Notes: a model not told the origin generated them from the letters alone. Shown: positions 26,314-36,132, counted from the stretch's first letter. The stretch: DNA of 64,000 nt from Methylomusa anaerophila (GCF_003966895.1 NZ_AP018449.1:1970501-2034500); one strand, 5' to 3'. Translations and numbers: made by a program.

Positions 26314-26790
26314 TTACTTTACTGCTTTTAATTGATGAATGGCCGCTTCTTGTTGAAATAGGCGGTTATTTAGCACGTCAAATTTGGCGTTTAGTTCGGA
26401 AACATCCTCTTTGGTAGCTGCTTTGCCGGTCAGTACATCAAGATTGTGGCCAATATTATGAAGCTGGGCGTTTACTTCTTCTGAGTTATGCCGGAGCGCA
26501 TGAATAATGCGGCTATTCTCCATTTGTTGACCTTCAATATTACTGACTGTGGTCTTTAGGTCGGTAATATCGGAATTAATACTGGTAATATCGGATTTAA
26601 TACCGGCAATATCGGAATTAATACCGGTAATATTGGAATTAATACCGGTAATATCGGATTTAATACCGGTAATGTCGGACTCCATCCGGTCAAGGCGCTG
26701 GTCGGTCTGCTGTTGGCCTTGTTTAAGGCTTTGAATATCACCTTTCAAGCCTTTAACCTCTTCAAGTAACAGTTTTAATATCTCTTCCAT
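26314..26790 (-). CDS. Coiled-coil protein with tandem heptad-like repeats
   Basis: 158 residues. Residues about 35-85 are seven-residue repeats of the type SDITGIK/SNITGIN, visible in the DNA as near-identical 21-base units rich in AATATCGGAATTAATACCGG. The rest is also predicted helical with heptad spacing. No enzymatic domain is visible. The repeat number is likely to vary between strains. A similar short coiled-coil protein is at 41297. Possible roles are scaffold, surface fibre or toxin-antitoxin helper; none can be chosen. The start is ATG with AGGCGGGTAGAGC before it. Confidence 0.65.
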   Translation of the reverse strand: MEEILKLLLEEVKGLKGDIQSLKQGQQQTDQRLDRMESDITGIKSDITGINSNITGINSDIAGIKSDITSINSDITDLKTTVSNIEGQQMENSRIIHALRHNSEEVNAQLHNIGHNLDVLTGKAATKEDVSELNAKFDVLNNRLFQQEAAIHQLKAVK

Positions 26791-26994
26791 GCTCTACCCG
26801 CCTTTCGAGTCTTATTGTCATCGGTTTGATCAATGACAATAACTGCTAAGACTATTTTACACCAGGGCCGGGAAAAGGGATAGTCCCAAACTATTGTTGA
26901 TGTGGAAAATCCCCTGCGTATAGTTATAAATACCGAGTACAATTAGGCGCAGGATGATCAAGGCAGAGCTTATAACAGCGAAAACATTAAAATA
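26791..26994. other. Intergenic stretch with no recognised feature
   Basis: This is the first part of a 667-base gap between a minus-strand coiled-coil gene and the glycyl radical operon. The rest of the gap holds two promoter-attenuator modules listed separately. I see no coding sequence here. Confidence 0.5.
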
Positions 26995-27120
26995 TTGACA
27001 CCGGACAAACAATGGGGTATACTTGCTACTGACAAATTATTACATTATTAATTAGATTATTACAACTGGCTAGCTAAAGCTGGAGGCTGTATTCCATTCA
27101 TTGGGATGCAGCCTTTTATA
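26995..27120 (+). promoter_or_regulatory. Promoter plus attenuator-like leader without an obvious gene
   Basis: TTGACA (26995-27000), 17-base spacer and TATACT (27018-27023) form a strong promoter. The predicted transcript carries a short hairpin CTAGC-TAAA-GCTGG (27071-27083) directly followed by an intrinsic terminator, GGCTGTATTCC/GGGATGCAGCC, then TTTTA. The layout matches the two leaders at 27373 and 33413, though the sequence of the small hairpin differs. Downstream, 27121-27315 holds only an 18-codon ORF (27263-27319) with GGAGATGG ahead. It may be a decayed third copy of the control module or make a small RNA. Confidence 0.55.
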
Positions 27121-27315
27121 ATTGACATAACAAGAGAAGTCGCCCTCCCCCGCCAAGAGTTGAGCGACTTCCGCCCGGCAAACCTCATGCAAGAGGATTT
27201 TTTATGTTCAATTGAGATGTTAACGTTCTAAAATGCGACTCGTGGAAAAGGAGATGGATAGTATGCTACTCGGGATCTCAATCTGGCCAAAAAGTAGTAT
27301 CTCCGTGAAATATTG

Positions 27316-27344
27316 TTGAATTATTGGCCCATTCCTGCTACAAT
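27316..27344 (+). promoter_or_regulatory. Sigma-A promoter of the glycyl radical enzyme operon
   Basis: TTGAAT at 27316-27321, a 17-base spacer and TACAAT at 27339-27344. The transcript would begin near 27351, about 22 bases before the conserved leader block. Confidence 0.75.
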
Positions 27345-27372
27345 TAAATAAATTACATACAGTGAATTAGTA

Positions 27373-27427
27373 GCTGATCAGATGACTGAAGGCTAGATTA
27401 CCGGCAGCGGTAGTCTAGCCTTTTTTG
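27373..27427 (+). promoter_or_regulatory. Leader RNA: conserved block plus intrinsic terminator (attenuator)
   Basis: CTGATCAGATGACTGAAGGC can fold as TCAG-ATGA-CTGA. Its last GGC opens a terminator stem, GGCTAGATTACC/GGTAGTCTAGCC, followed by TTTTTTG. The terminator stands between promoter and first gene, so it must be read through for expression. The same 20-nt block with one change precedes the ABC transporter operon at 33414. It is probably a regulated antitermination site; the trans-acting factor or ligand is unknown. Confidence 0.7.
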
Positions 27428-27457
27428 TTTTTTATTTTACTAAGGAGGGAAGCCGGT

Positions 27458-29941
27458 ATGTCGCCAGGCAGCACGGTACTGTCGCCGCAGGAAAAACGAA
27501 TTCAGGCCGAATGGCAAGGCTCAAACCCCGCCCCGGACAGAGCAAGGGTGTATGCGATCTTAAACAGCTTTAAAGGTGCCCGGCCGCGGATTGATATTGA
27601 AAGAGCCCGCTATTTTACCGAATCATTCCGCCGGACGGAAGGCGAGCCTTTGGTACTTCGCTGGGCTAAGGCCTTACAGCATATTGCCGAGAACATCACG
27701 GTCTACATTGACGAGCATCAGCTCCTGGCCGGCCGGGTGGGCCAGCCTGGCCGCCACGGCATTCTCTACCCGGAACTGGACGGCGATTTTCTCGATACCG
27801 CACTGGAAGAGCTGCCGAAACGGGGGGCTTCGCCTTTCGATATCGCCAGCCGGGACGCCGGGATTGTAATCAGCCGGATCGCTCCCTACTGGAAAGGCAA
27901 AACCTTTCATGAAAACCTGGCCAAGGCCCTGCCGGCCACGACTATTAAGCTGACCTATGATCCGGAGAATGTTTTAAACTCCCGCTTTATCGTCAATGAG
28001 ACGGCCTCTTTCCGTTCGTCTATCCAATGGGTCCATGATTATGAGAAAGTACTGAAAAAGGGCTTTAAAGGACTGCGGGAAGACGCCGACGCCCGGCTGG
28101 CCGCCTTAGACCCTTTAAGTCCGGTGGACAACACCGAGAAGGCGCCGTTTCTGCAAGCCGTCATTATTGTGTGCGACGCCATTGTTATCTGGGCGCGGCG
28201 GCATGCCAAACTGGCGGCCGAGCTGGCGGAAGCGGAAGGCGACTGCCAACGCAAAGCCGAATTATTGGATATTGCCAGGCTATGCCAGCGGGTGCCGGAA
28301 AATCCGGCCCGCACCTTCCACGAAGCCCTGCAGGCGCAATGGTTTACCCAGTTGTTCTCCCGGCTGGAACAGAAGACCGGCACCATTATTTCCAACGGCC
28401 GCATGGATCAGTACTTATTTTCCTACTATGCCCAGGACCTGGCGGCAGGCCGTATCACCCCCCGGCAGGCCACCGAATTGCTGGAATGCATGTGGGTGGG
28501 GATGGCGCAGTTTGTTGATCTGTATATTTCGCCCACCGGCGGGGCCTTTAATGAAGGCTATGCCCACTGGGAGGCTGTTACCGTCGGCGGCCAGACCCCT
28601 GACGGCCGGGATGCCAGCAACGAATTGACCTACCTGTTCCTGCAGTCCAAACGGGATTTTCCCTTAAATTATCCCGATCTGGCGGCCCGCATTCACGCCC
28701 GCGCCCCGGAGCGGTATTTGTACGAAGTGGCTGATACCATCAAGGACGGCTCGGGTTTTCCCAAGCTCATCAACGATGAAGAGGTCATTCCGCTGCTGCT
28801 GGCCAAAGGGGCCGGCCTGGAGGAAGCCTATGACTATGCGGTTTCGGGCTGTTCGGAATGCCGGATGCCCAACCGGGATACCTATACCAGCCCCTGCGCC
28901 TACATTAATTTTGCCGCCGCCCTGGAGATGACACTATATAACGGCAAAATGCAGCGGTACGGCGACGAGACCATCGGCCTTACCACCGGCGACCCGCGCA
29001 CCTTTACCACCTGGGAGGATTTCTGGCAGGCCTATCTTAGCCAGCAGACCAACTTCCTGAAGCATGCTTTTATTCAGCAGCACACCATCATCCGGCTGCG
29101 GCCCCGGCATTTTGCTGTGCCTTTGGCCTCGGCGCTGCATGATTTATGCATGGACAGCTGCCGCGACCTGCATTCGCCGGTTATTCCGGGCGGCATTGAT
29201 CTGGGGTATTTTGAGTTTATCGGTTACGGGACGGTGGTGGACTCGCTGTCTGCCGTCAAGAAGCTGGTTTACGAGGAACAGCGGCTGACCATGGACCAGT
29301 TACTGACGGCCCTGGCCAACAATTTTACAGGCAGCGAGATTGTCCGGCAATGGCTGCTGCGGGCGCCCAAGTACGGAAACAATGATCCCTACGCCGACGA
29401 CATTGCCAAAGCGGTTGACCTGGAGGCATTGCGCTTTGCCAGAAAATACTCGCAGGAACTGGGAGTCCACTTGGATTTGCGGTATGTACCGTTTACCTCC
29501 CATGTGCCGTTTGGCAAAGTGGTCAGCGCCACGCCCAACGGACGGGAGGCATGGACACCGCTGGCCGACGGCTCGTCGGCCTCCCACGGCGCCGATGGGC
29601 ACGGGCCGACCGCCGTCTTATTGTCCAATTTTAATTCGAAAAACTATAACTACCGGGAACGGGCGGCGCGGCTCTTAAACATCAAACTGAGTCCGGCCTG
29701 CGTGGCCGGCGAGAGCGGCACAGCCCGACTGGTAGCCTTTATCAGGACCTGGTGTGACTTAAAACTGTGGCATCTGCAGTTTAATATCATCAATAAGGCA
29801 ACCTTGCTGGCGGCGCAAAAGGAACCGGACAAGTACCGGGATCTGCTGGTCAGGGTGGCCGGGTACAGCGCCTATTTCACCGACCTGTCGCCCGATCTGC
29901 AAAACGATATGATCGCCCGCACCGAGCACGACCAGGTTTAA
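27458..29941 (+). CDS. Glycyl radical C-S lyase, isethionate sulfite-lyase type
   Basis: 827 residues from the ATG at 27458 behind AAGGAGGG. It is a PFL-like glycyl radical enzyme: catalytic Cys465 and Glu467 ([12 protein letters not shown]) and radical Gly802 (RVAGYSAYF). Recalled active-site residues of isethionate sulfite-lyase (Arg189, Gln193, Trp374, Cys468, Glu470, Arg678, Phe682, Gly805) all appear at a constant offset of three: Arg186, Gln190, Trp371, Cys465, Glu467, Arg675, Phe679, Gly802. That means near-collinear sequence over 800 residues. The family reaction is radical cleavage of isethionate to acetaldehyde and sulfite. The downstream activase and the sulfonate-type ABC importer support an organosulfonate substrate. 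It is oxygen-sensitive and cytoplasmic. Other eliminases of this superfamily cannot be excluded without alignment. Confidence 0.8.
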   Translation: MSPGSTVLSPQEKRIQAEWQGSNPAPDRARVYAILNSFKGARPRIDIERARYFTESFRRTEGEPLVLRWAKALQHIAENITVYIDEHQLLAGRVGQPGRHGILYPELDGDFLDTALEELPKRGASPFDIASRDAGIVISRIAPYWKGKTFHENLAKALPATTIKLTYDPENVLNSRFIVNETASFRSSIQWVHDYEKVLKKGFKGLREDADARLAALDPLSPVDNTEKAPFLQAVIIVCDAIVIWARRHAKLAAELAEAEGDCQRKAELLDIARLCQRVPENPARTFHEALQAQWFTQLFSRLEQKTGTIISNGRMDQYLFSYYAQDLAAGRITPRQATELLECMWVGMAQFVDLYISPTGGAFNEGYAHWEAVTVGGQTPDGRDASNELTYLFLQSKRDFPLNYPDLAARIHARAPERYLYEVADTIKDGSGFPKLINDEEVIPLLLAKGAGLEEAYDYAVSGCSECRMPNRDTYTSPCAYINFAAALEMTLYNGKMQRYGDETIGLTTGDPRTFTTWEDFWQAYLSQQTNFLKHAFIQQHTIIRLRPRHFAVPLASALHDLCMDSCRDLHSPVIPGGIDLGYFEFIGYGTVVDSLSAVKKLVYEEQRLTMDQLLTALANNFTGSEIVRQWLLRAPKYGNNDPYADDIAKAVDLEALRFARKYSQELGVHLDLRYVPFTSHVPFGKVVSATPNGREAWTPLADGSSASHGADGHGPTAVLLSNFNSKNYNYRERAARLLNIKLSPACVAGESGTARLVAFIRTWCDLKLWHLQFNIINKATLLAAQKEPDKYRDLLVRVAGYSAYFTDLSPDLQNDMIARTEHDQV

Positions 29942-29972
29942 CAAAGTTTTTTAAAAATAAGGAGGGTTAGCC

Positions 29973-32450
29973 ATGGCATTAGCCACTGCTCTTTTATCAC
30001 CGCAGGAACAACGGCTTGAGGACGAACGGCAAGGCCGGCACCAGGCTGCCGGCAGGCCGCGACCGTACGCAATTTTCAATGCCATTAAAGGCACGAAGCC
30101 AATCATCGATATCGAACGCGCCAAGTATTTCACCGCATCCTTTAAAACCACCGAAGGTCAGCCGCTCATTCTGCGCTGGGCCAAGGCATTGAAGCACATT
30201 GCCGGGAACATCACCGTATATATTGACGACCGGCAGTTGCTGGCCAGCCGGGCGGGGTGCCCGGGCCGGTACGGACTCATCTATCCGGAACTGGACGGCT
30301 GCTTTTTAGGCAAAGTTGCCGAACTGACCAATCGTGTTGAATCGCCCTTTTCCATCAGCGAGGAGGATTTACGCTGCATCGAGCAGGAAATTGCCCCTTA
30401 CTGGCAGGGCCGGACATTTTACGAAGATCTGGCCCGGTCGCTGCCGCCCGATGTCTTGCGGGTAACCTATGACCCGGATGAAATAACCAAATCCAGGTAT
30501 ATTGTGAATGAAACGGCGACCATGCGCTCGGCGCTGCAATGGGTGCATGATTTTGAAAAAGTATTGCAAAAGGGCTTTAAAGCCATCCGCCAGGAAGCCG
30601 AGGAACGGCTGGCAGCGCTGGATTTGTTTGACCCGCAGGACGCCCTGGAGAAAGCGCCTTTTCTGGAGGCCGTTATTCTGGTGGCGGACGCCATTGTGAT
30701 ATGGGCCAAGCGCCATGCCGCGCTGGCCGCCAGGCTGGCCGCAACTGAAGTTGATCCGCAGCGAAAAGCCGAGCTCCAGGCGCTGACCGCAATCTGCGAG
30801 TGGGTGCCGGAGAATCCGGCCCGGACTTTCCACGAAGCCGTCCAGGCCCAATGGTTTACCCAAATGTTTTCCCGGCTGGAGCAAAAGACCGGGGCCACCA
30901 TTTCCAACGGGCGGATGGATCAGTACTTTTATCCGTTCTACAGGGCCGATGTTGAGCAGGGCCGGCTGGACGCCGAGGGCGCCAAGGAACTGCTGGAATG
31001 CATGTGGGTCGGCATGGCCCAGTATATGGATCTGTATGTCAGTCCCGCCGGGGCCTGCTTCAATGAAGCGTATGCCCACTGGGAGGCGGTGACTATTGGC
31101 GGCCAGGATGAGAACGGCGAGGATGCCACCAATGAGCTGACCTATTTGTTCCTGGAATCCAAACGCGAATTCCCCATCAACTATCCCGATCTGGCGGCCC
31201 GGGTTCACGCCCGCTCGCCGGGACGCTACCTGTATGAAATCGCCGAGACGGTAAAGGAAGGCTCCGGCTTTCCCAAACTGATCAACGATGAAGAGGTCAT
31301 CCCGCTACTGGTCGCCAAAGGCGCCGCTTTCCGGGAGGCCAATACCTATGCCGTCTCCGGCTGCACCGAGGTCAGGATGCCCAACCGCGATACCTATACC
31401 AGTCCCTGCGCCTATGTTAATATCGCAGCGGCCCTGGAACTGGTCCTGTACAACGGCCGCATGAAGATCTACGGCCCCGAATTCTTGACGCTCGCCACCG
31501 GCGAACTGGACAGCCTGGCAACCTGGGAGGATTTCTGGCAGGCCTATCTTACCCAGCAGACCTATCTGCTGAAGCAGGCTTTCAAACAGCAGTATCTTGT
31601 CAACAGCCTGCGGGAAAAGCATTTTGCCGCGCCCCTGGGCTCCACCCTGCACGACCAGTGCCAAAAGCAGTACAAGGATCTGCATGCGGCCCAAATCGCG
31701 GGCGGCATTGACCTGGGCTATTTTGACATTATCGGCTACGGCACGGTGGTGGATTCACTGGCCGCCATTAAAAAACTGGTGTATGAAGACCGGAAACTAT
31801 CCCTGGCGGAACTGTTTGCCGCCCTGGATAATAATTTCGCGGGCTATGAGGCCACCCGGCAATTGCTGTTAAACGCTCCCCGCTATGGCAATAACGACCC
31901 TTACGCCGACGGGCTGGCCAAAAGCATTGATCTGGCGGCGCTGGAATTTACCCATAAATATTCCCGGACCATTGGCGCCAGTCTGGATCTAAGGTATGTG
32001 CCGGTCACTTCCCATGTGCCTTTCGGCAAGGTGGTCGGGGCGACGGCCAACGGCCGCAAGGCCGGGACGGCCCTGTCCGACGGTTCGTCGGCCTCCCATG
32101 GCGCCGATACCAAGGGCCCGACCGCCGTACTAATGTCCAACGCCAATTCCAAAAATCTGGGCTATAAAGAACGAGCCGCCCGGCTCTTAAATATCAAATT
32201 AAGCCCGGCGTGCGTGCAGGGTGAGGCGGGTACCGACAAAATTACCGCCTTCATCCGCAGCTGGTGTGATTTAAAACTCTGGCATTTGCAGTTTAATATC
32301 ATCAACAAGGAGACACTGCTGGCGGCACAGAAAGACCCGGACAAATACCGGAACCTGCTGGTGCGGGTGGCCGGCTACAGCGCCTACTTCATCGATCTTT
32401 CCCCTGATCTGCAGAATGACGTGATTGCCAGGACCGAGCACAGCCTGTAG
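29973..32450 (+). CDS. Second glycyl radical lyase, paralogue of the preceding gene
   Basis: 825 residues, preceded by AAGGAGGG, 31 bases after the first enzyme. The two are close paralogues along their whole length. The sulfonate-site residues are kept at an offset of four from isethionate sulfite-lyase: Arg185, Gln189, Trp370, Cys464, Glu466 ([12 protein letters not shown]), Arg674 and Gly801. The position of Phe682 is Val678 here ([10 protein letters not shown] against [10 protein letters not shown] in the first copy). Phe682 is remembered as lining the small substrate pocket, so this copy may take a different or larger sulfonate. One shared activase would serve both. The substrate is not proven. 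Confidence 0.75.
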   Translation: MALATALLSPQEQRLEDERQGRHQAAGRPRPYAIFNAIKGTKPIIDIERAKYFTASFKTTEGQPLILRWAKALKHIAGNITVYIDDRQLLASRAGCPGRYGLIYPELDGCFLGKVAELTNRVESPFSISEEDLRCIEQEIAPYWQGRTFYEDLARSLPPDVLRVTYDPDEITKSRYIVNETATMRSALQWVHDFEKVLQKGFKAIRQEAEERLAALDLFDPQDALEKAPFLEAVILVADAIVIWAKRHAALAARLAATEVDPQRKAELQALTAICEWVPENPARTFHEAVQAQWFTQMFSRLEQKTGATISNGRMDQYFYPFYRADVEQGRLDAEGAKELLECMWVGMAQYMDLYVSPAGACFNEAYAHWEAVTIGGQDENGEDATNELTYLFLESKREFPINYPDLAARVHARSPGRYLYEIAETVKEGSGFPKLINDEEVIPLLVAKGAAFREANTYAVSGCTEVRMPNRDTYTSPCAYVNIAAALELVLYNGRMKIYGPEFLTLATGELDSLATWEDFWQAYLTQQTYLLKQAFKQQYLVNSLREKHFAAPLGSTLHDQCQKQYKDLHAAQIAGGIDLGYFDIIGYGTVVDSLAAIKKLVYEDRKLSLAELFAALDNNFAGYEATRQLLLNAPRYGNNDPYADGLAKSIDLAALEFTHKYSRTIGASLDLRYVPVTSHVPFGKVVGATANGRKAGTALSDGSSASHGADTKGPTAVLMSNANSKNLGYKERAARLLNIKLSPACVQGEAGTDKITAFIRSWCDLKLWHLQFNIINKETLLAAQKDPDKYRNLLVRVAGYSAYFIDLSPDLQNDVIARTEHSL

Positions 32451-32460
32451 GAGGAACGCG

Positions 32461-33375
32461 ATGGAAGCCAATCACCAACATGCAGGTTATGTATTTAACA
32501 TTCAGCAATTTTCGGTCCATGATGGCCCGGGGATCAGAACCATGGTGTTTCTTAAAGGCTGCCCGCTTAGGTGCCGCTGGTGCAGTAACCCGGAATCCCA
32601 GGATACCAGGCCGGAGCTGGCTTATAACCCGAACAAATGCATCGGACTTGCCGCTTGCGGCAGTTGTCTCAAGGCTTGTCCGCATAAGGCGATTAGACCG
32701 GCGGACAATGACAAGCCGGCGGTGGACAGGGAGGTCTGCCGGCGGTGTTTCAACTGTACGACGGCGTGTCCGACCACGGCGCTGCACACCTTCGGCCAGT
32801 TGATGACTGTTGACGATATTTTAGCGGTGGTGGAAAGCGATAATGTCTTTTATTCCCGGTCGGGCGGGGGTCTGACGGTGAGCGGCGGCGAACCGCTGCT
32901 GCAGGGCGATTTCACGCTGGCCTTGCTTAAGGAGGCCAAACGCCGCCGGCTGAACACCGCCATGGAAACCAGCGGCTATGCCCACTGGCAGACGCTGGCA
33001 GAGGCATGCCGCTATCTCAACACCTTGATCTATGATATTAAATGTCTGGATGCCGGCCGGCACCGGACCCATACCCGGCTGCCCAACCAGCTCATTCTGG
33101 AAAACTTCAACAAAGTGACCGCCGCCTTTCCCGACCTGCCGGTGCTGGTCAGGACACCGGTAATCCCCGGTTTTAATGATACCGAGGCCGACATTGCGGC
33201 GATCAGCGACTTCCTTAAGGGACGGGCTGGCGTCAGCTACGAGCTGCTGCCCTATCACCGTCTGGGACAGCAAAAATACGAGTTCCTGGGAATAGAGTAC
33301 CCGCTGGGCGGGACAAGTCTGAACGAGGCTACGCTGGCGCGGCTGCAGGCGGTAAAAAACCAGAAACAGTATTGA
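32461..33375 (+). CDS. Glycyl radical enzyme activase (radical SAM)
   Basis: 304 residues from the ATG at 32461, which follows TAGGAGG; a start 12 codons earlier would overlap the lyase. The radical SAM motif CPLRCRWC (CxxxCxxC) lies near residue 35. Two ferredoxin-type clusters follow (CIGLAACGSCLKACP and CRRCFNCTTACP), then SGGGLTVSGGEPLLQ, as in activases of the non-PFL glycyl radical enzymes. It abstracts hydrogen from the radical Gly of the two upstream lyases using SAM and a reduced [4Fe-4S] cluster. It is in the same operon, 10 bases after the second lyase. Confidence 0.92.
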   Translation: MEANHQHAGYVFNIQQFSVHDGPGIRTMVFLKGCPLRCRWCSNPESQDTRPELAYNPNKCIGLAACGSCLKACPHKAIRPADNDKPAVDREVCRRCFNCTTACPTTALHTFGQLMTVDDILAVVESDNVFYSRSGGGLTVSGGEPLLQGDFTLALLKEAKRRRLNTAMETSGYAHWQTLAEACRYLNTLIYDIKCLDAGRHRTHTRLPNQLILENFNKVTAAFPDLPVLVRTPVIPGFNDTEADIAAISDFLKGRAGVSYELLPYHRLGQQKYEFLGIEYPLGGTSLNEATLARLQAVKNQKQY

Positions 33376-33400
33376 CAGCTATGTTTAGGTCCGCTATACT
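33372..33400 (+). promoter_or_regulatory. Sigma-A promoter of the ABC transporter operon
   Basis: TTGACA at 33372-33377, 17-base spacer, TATACT at 33395-33400. The -35 box overlaps the stop codon of the activase gene. Transcription would start near 33407, only a few bases before the conserved leader block. Confidence 0.85.
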
Positions 33401-33412
33401 AAATCTATCTAT

Positions 33413-33480
33413 GCTGATCAGATAACTGAAGGCAAAGAATTTCTTAAGAAGCCCTTAAGAATTCTTTGGCCTTTCTTTTT
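33413..33480 (+). promoter_or_regulatory. Leader RNA: conserved block plus intrinsic terminator (attenuator)
   Basis: CTGATCAGATAACTGAAGGC differs from the block at 27374 by a single base, in the tetraloop of the TCAG-ATAA-CTGA hairpin. The following stem, AAAGAATTTCTTAAG/CTTAAGAATTCTTTGG, ends in CCTTTCTTTTTT. The terminator sequences of the two leaders are unrelated, so the block itself is what is conserved. This element both ends the upstream operon and controls the transporter operon. Confidence 0.7.
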
Positions 33481-33527
33481 TATTTTCAAAATTCAGCTAA
33501 GGAAAAAGGGGGAAACAGGGAGGAGCA

Positions 33528-34307
33528 ATGAAAAAAATTGTTTTGTGGCTGCAGGAAAACTATCTTGCACTCGTGGCGCCGGTTATTTTGCTGGCTATCT
33601 GGGAGGCCGCCGGTAAATACGGTTTAATCCGGACCAACCTGCTGCCACGGCCTTCTGCCATTGCCGAGACTCTGCTGGAATTATTGAAATCCGGTGAACT
33701 GCTTGTCCATCTGGGGACAAGTATTCTGCGGGTGGCCGAAGGCTTTATTATCGGGGCGGCACTGGGCGTACTGGTGGGTGTCCAGGTAGCGCTGGTGAAA
33801 AAACTGCGGATTGCCGTCAGTCTGATCTTTGGGATACTGCGGCCCATTCCCGTAATTGCCTGGATTCCGGTACTTATTCTCTGGATGGGGATCGACGAGG
33901 CCTCCAAGATTACCGTTATTGCCATCGGCAGCTTTTGGACGGTACTGGTAAGCGTGGTCCAGGGCATCCGCAATGTGGACAAAAAATACCTGGAAGTAGC
34001 CACCATCCTGGAAAAAGATCATATAACACTGCTGACCAAAGTGATTCTGCCGGCGGCGCTGCCGTCGATCTTTACCGGGGTTCGCGTCGGCATTGACGTG
34101 GCCTGGCGCAGCGTGGTGGCGGCCGAACTGATTGCCGCCGCGTCAGGGATTGGTTACATGATTATGTATGCCCGGGAATTGTCGCAAATCGATGTTGTGT
34201 TAGTGGGCGTACTTTCCATCGGCTTTACCGGCATCATTATTGATCAGCTGCTGCGGCTGCTGGAAAAGCGTTTGTTGAGATGGAACATAAATCTGCATGA
34301 TTCCTAG
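33528..34307 (+). CDS. ABC transporter permease, sulfonate/taurine/nitrate type
   Basis: 259 residues, GGGAGGAG ahead of ATG. About six hydrophobic segments are visible, and the cytoplasmic EAA loop, with LEVATILEKDHITLL followed by LPAALPSIFTGVRVG, is typical of SsuC/TauC permeases. It forms the membrane channel of a type I importer with the next two genes. The family covers alkanesulfonates, taurine, nitrate, bicarbonate and pyrimidine precursors. The adjacent radical sulfonate lyases make an organosulfonate the favoured substrate. No sulfonate monooxygenase is present, as expected for an anaerobe. Confidence 0.88.
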   Translation: MKKIVLWLQENYLALVAPVILLAIWEAAGKYGLIRTNLLPRPSAIAETLLELLKSGELLVHLGTSILRVAEGFIIGAALGVLVGVQVALVKKLRIAVSLIFGILRPIPVIAWIPVLILWMGIDEASKITVIAIGSFWTVLVSVVQGIRNVDKKYLEVATILEKDHITLLTKVILPAALPSIFTGVRVGIDVAWRSVVAAELIAAASGIGYMIMYARELSQIDVVLVGVLSIGFTGIIIDQLLRLLEKRLLRWNINLHDS

Positions 34308-34317
34308 GAGGTAAGCA

Positions 34318-35109
34318 ATGAGCATCACTGCGACAACACCACAAACGCTCACCATCACTAATTTGAATAAAACCTTCCAAATTGCGGGTAAGCCGGTCCC
34401 GGTTCTCAAAGATATCAATCTGACGGTAAAGCCGGGCGAGTTTATCAGTATTATCGGTCCCAGCGGCTGCGGCAAAAGTACGCTGCTCCGGCTGGTTGTC
34501 GGTCTGGAGCGGGGCTTTACCGGCGAAATCCGCCTGGGTGAGAACTTAATTCAGGGACCGGGCGTCAACCGGGGCATGGTTTTTCAGGAAGCCCGGCTGT
34601 ATCCCTGGCTGACGGTGGCCGAGAATGTGGCCTTTGGCCTGGGTAACGGGCCCAGCAAGGCGGAAAAGCAGCGTATTGTGCAGGAACATCTGGAACTGGT
34701 GGGGCTGGCCGGCTTTGTCAATGCCTATCCGCACCAGTTATCCGGCGGCATGCAGCAGCGGGTCAGCATCGCCCGGGCCTTGGTCAACCGGCCGCAGGTG
34801 CTGCTCCTGGATGAACCCTTTGGCGCTCTCGATGCCATGACCCGGATCAATATGCAGCAGGAAATTATCCGCATCTGGCAAGCCGAGAAGACCACCATTC
34901 TCCTGGTTACCCATGACATTGACGAAGCCATTTTCCTGGGGGACCGGGTGGTGGTCATGTCGAAACTGCCGGCAACGGCTAAATCCATTATCCCGGTTGA
35001 TTTGCTCCGGCCGCGGGACCGGAACAGCTTTGATTTTGTAAGAATCCGCAAGACCATTTACTCCGAATTTTTCGCCGACGTCGAAGTGCCGTTTGCCTAC
35101 AGTATCTAA
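34318..35109 (+). CDS. ABC transporter ATP-binding protein, sulfonate/taurine/nitrate type
   Basis: 263 residues, AGGAGG ahead of ATG. Walker A GPSGCGKST is near residue 50, Q-loop MVFQEARLYPWLTV, signature LSGGMQQRVSIARAL, Walker B VLLLDEPFGALD and switch His in LLVTHDIDEA. The sequence belongs to the SsuB/TauB/NrtD group. It drives import with the adjoining permease and lipoprotein. The gene starts 10 bases after the permease. Confidence 0.92.
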   Translation: MSITATTPQTLTITNLNKTFQIAGKPVPVLKDINLTVKPGEFISIIGPSGCGKSTLLRLVVGLERGFTGEIRLGENLIQGPGVNRGMVFQEARLYPWLTVAENVAFGLGNGPSKAEKQRIVQEHLELVGLAGFVNAYPHQLSGGMQQRVSIARALVNRPQVLLLDEPFGALDAMTRINMQQEIIRIWQAEKTTILLVTHDIDEAIFLGDRVVVMSKLPATAKSIIPVDLLRPRDRNSFDFVRIRKTIYSEFFADVEVPFAYSI

Positions 35110-35130
35110 AAAATAAAAAGGAGTCGAAAA

Positions 35131-36132
35131 ATGGATAAGAAAAAACTGACAGTATTGCTTCTGGTATTATTTGCAATCGGTATTTTAGCAGCAGGCTGCG
35201 CCAGCAACGGCGCCAAACCGGCCGCCGGAGAAAAAAAGGCGGAAAAACCGCAAGAGATTCATGTAGCCTATCAAAACTCCAGTATTATTATTTTGCTGGC
35301 CAAAGCCAAGGGTATGTATGATGAGGAATTCGCCAAAGACGGGGTAGCGATAAAATACGACCTCTATCTGTCCGGGCCGCCCATGATTGAAGCCTTTGCC
35401 GGCGGCCGCGCCGACTTCGCCCATACCGGCGATATGCCGCCTGTATCGGCCCGTTCGGCCGGTGTGGATATTAAGGTCATCAGCCGCGCCGGCTATACTC
35501 CCGCCGGCAATGCCCTGCTGATCCGGCCGGATGCCCCTTATAAAGGGGTAAGCGAGCTGAAAGGCAAAAAGATCGCGGTGCAGGTTGGTTCAAGCGCCCA
35601 TCATTTCTTGATTCTCTTACTGCAGAAAAATGGTGTGAATCCTAATGACGTCGATATCGTCAACCTGCCGGCCAGCGATCATCAGGCCGCGCTGGAGACC
35701 AATAATGTCGCTGCGGTTGCCACCTGGGAACCGTGGACTTCCGTTTTGGAGAATGCCAAGGCCGGCAAGGTTCTGGAAGATTCCTCCAGCGGGGTTAAAC
35801 GGTATATCGGGGTATTCCTGGCTCGCAATGAGTTTGCCCAAAAGTACCCGGAGTACACCGAACGGATCCTTAAAGTCAACGAGAAAGCCGCCGAATTCAT
35901 GAAAAAGAACCCGGATGAAGCGCTGGAGCTGATTGCCAAGGAAAGCAAACTGCCGGTATCGGCGATTTCCCGTATCGTAAAGGACTCTAACTGGGATTCG
36001 CAGATTGTGCCGGAAGATATTGCCGCGCTGCAGCAGGTCAAAGACTTCCTCAAAGAAACCAAGGTGCTGAAGAAAGACTTTGATATCAATGAATTATTTG
36101 ACGATACTTATTATAAAAAGATCAAGCAATAG
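35131..36132 (+). CDS. Sulfonate/taurine-type substrate-binding lipoprotein
   Basis: 333 residues. The signal peptide ends in the lipobox LAAGC (Cys near residue 23), giving a lipid-anchored periplasmic protein. The body is a class II binding protein of the SsuA/TauA/NMT1 group, with HVAYQNSSIIILLAKAKGMYDEEF near the start and AFAGGRADFAHTGDMPPVSA in the first domain. It delivers substrate to the preceding permease. Binding specificity cannot be read from sequence. A 21-base gap links it to the ATPase gene. Confidence 0.88.
   Translation: MDKKKLTVLLLVLFAIGILAAGCASNGAKPAAGEKKAEKPQEIHVAYQNSSIIILLAKAKGMYDEEFAKDGVAIKYDLYLSGPPMIEAFAGGRADFAHTGDMPPVSARSAGVDIKVISRAGYTPAGNALLIRPDAPYKGVSELKGKKIAVQVGSSAHHFLILLLQKNGVNPNDVDIVNLPASDHQAALETNNVAAVATWEPWTSVLENAKAGKVLEDSSSGVKRYIGVFLARNEFAQKYPEYTERILKVNEKAAEFMKKNPDEALELIAKESKLPVSAISRIVKDSNWDSQIVPEDIAALQQVKDFLKETKVLKKDFDINELFDDTYYKKIKQ

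Noticed and set aside
26549..26741. Repeat-rich DNA suggestive of a CRISPR array
   Set aside because: The 21-base units are contiguous, without spacers, and encode heptads of a coiled coil.
27263..27319. 18-codon ORF with a fair ribosome site before the lyase operon
   Set aside because: Its end overlaps the -35 box of the operon promoter and there is no sign of conservation, so it is not listed as a gene.
27458..29941. Reading the first glycyl radical enzyme as pyruvate formate-lyase or choline lyase
   Set aside because: Pyruvate formate-lyase has a Cys-Cys pair at the active site, whereas here it is CSE. The Arg/Gln/Trp/Arg/Phe positions fit the sulfonate lyase layout better than choline lyase.
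33528..36132. Calling the importer a nitrate or bicarbonate transporter
   Set aside because: The family includes these, but there is no nitrate or carbonate gene nearby, while radical sulfonate lyases are adjacent and share the leader RNA block.
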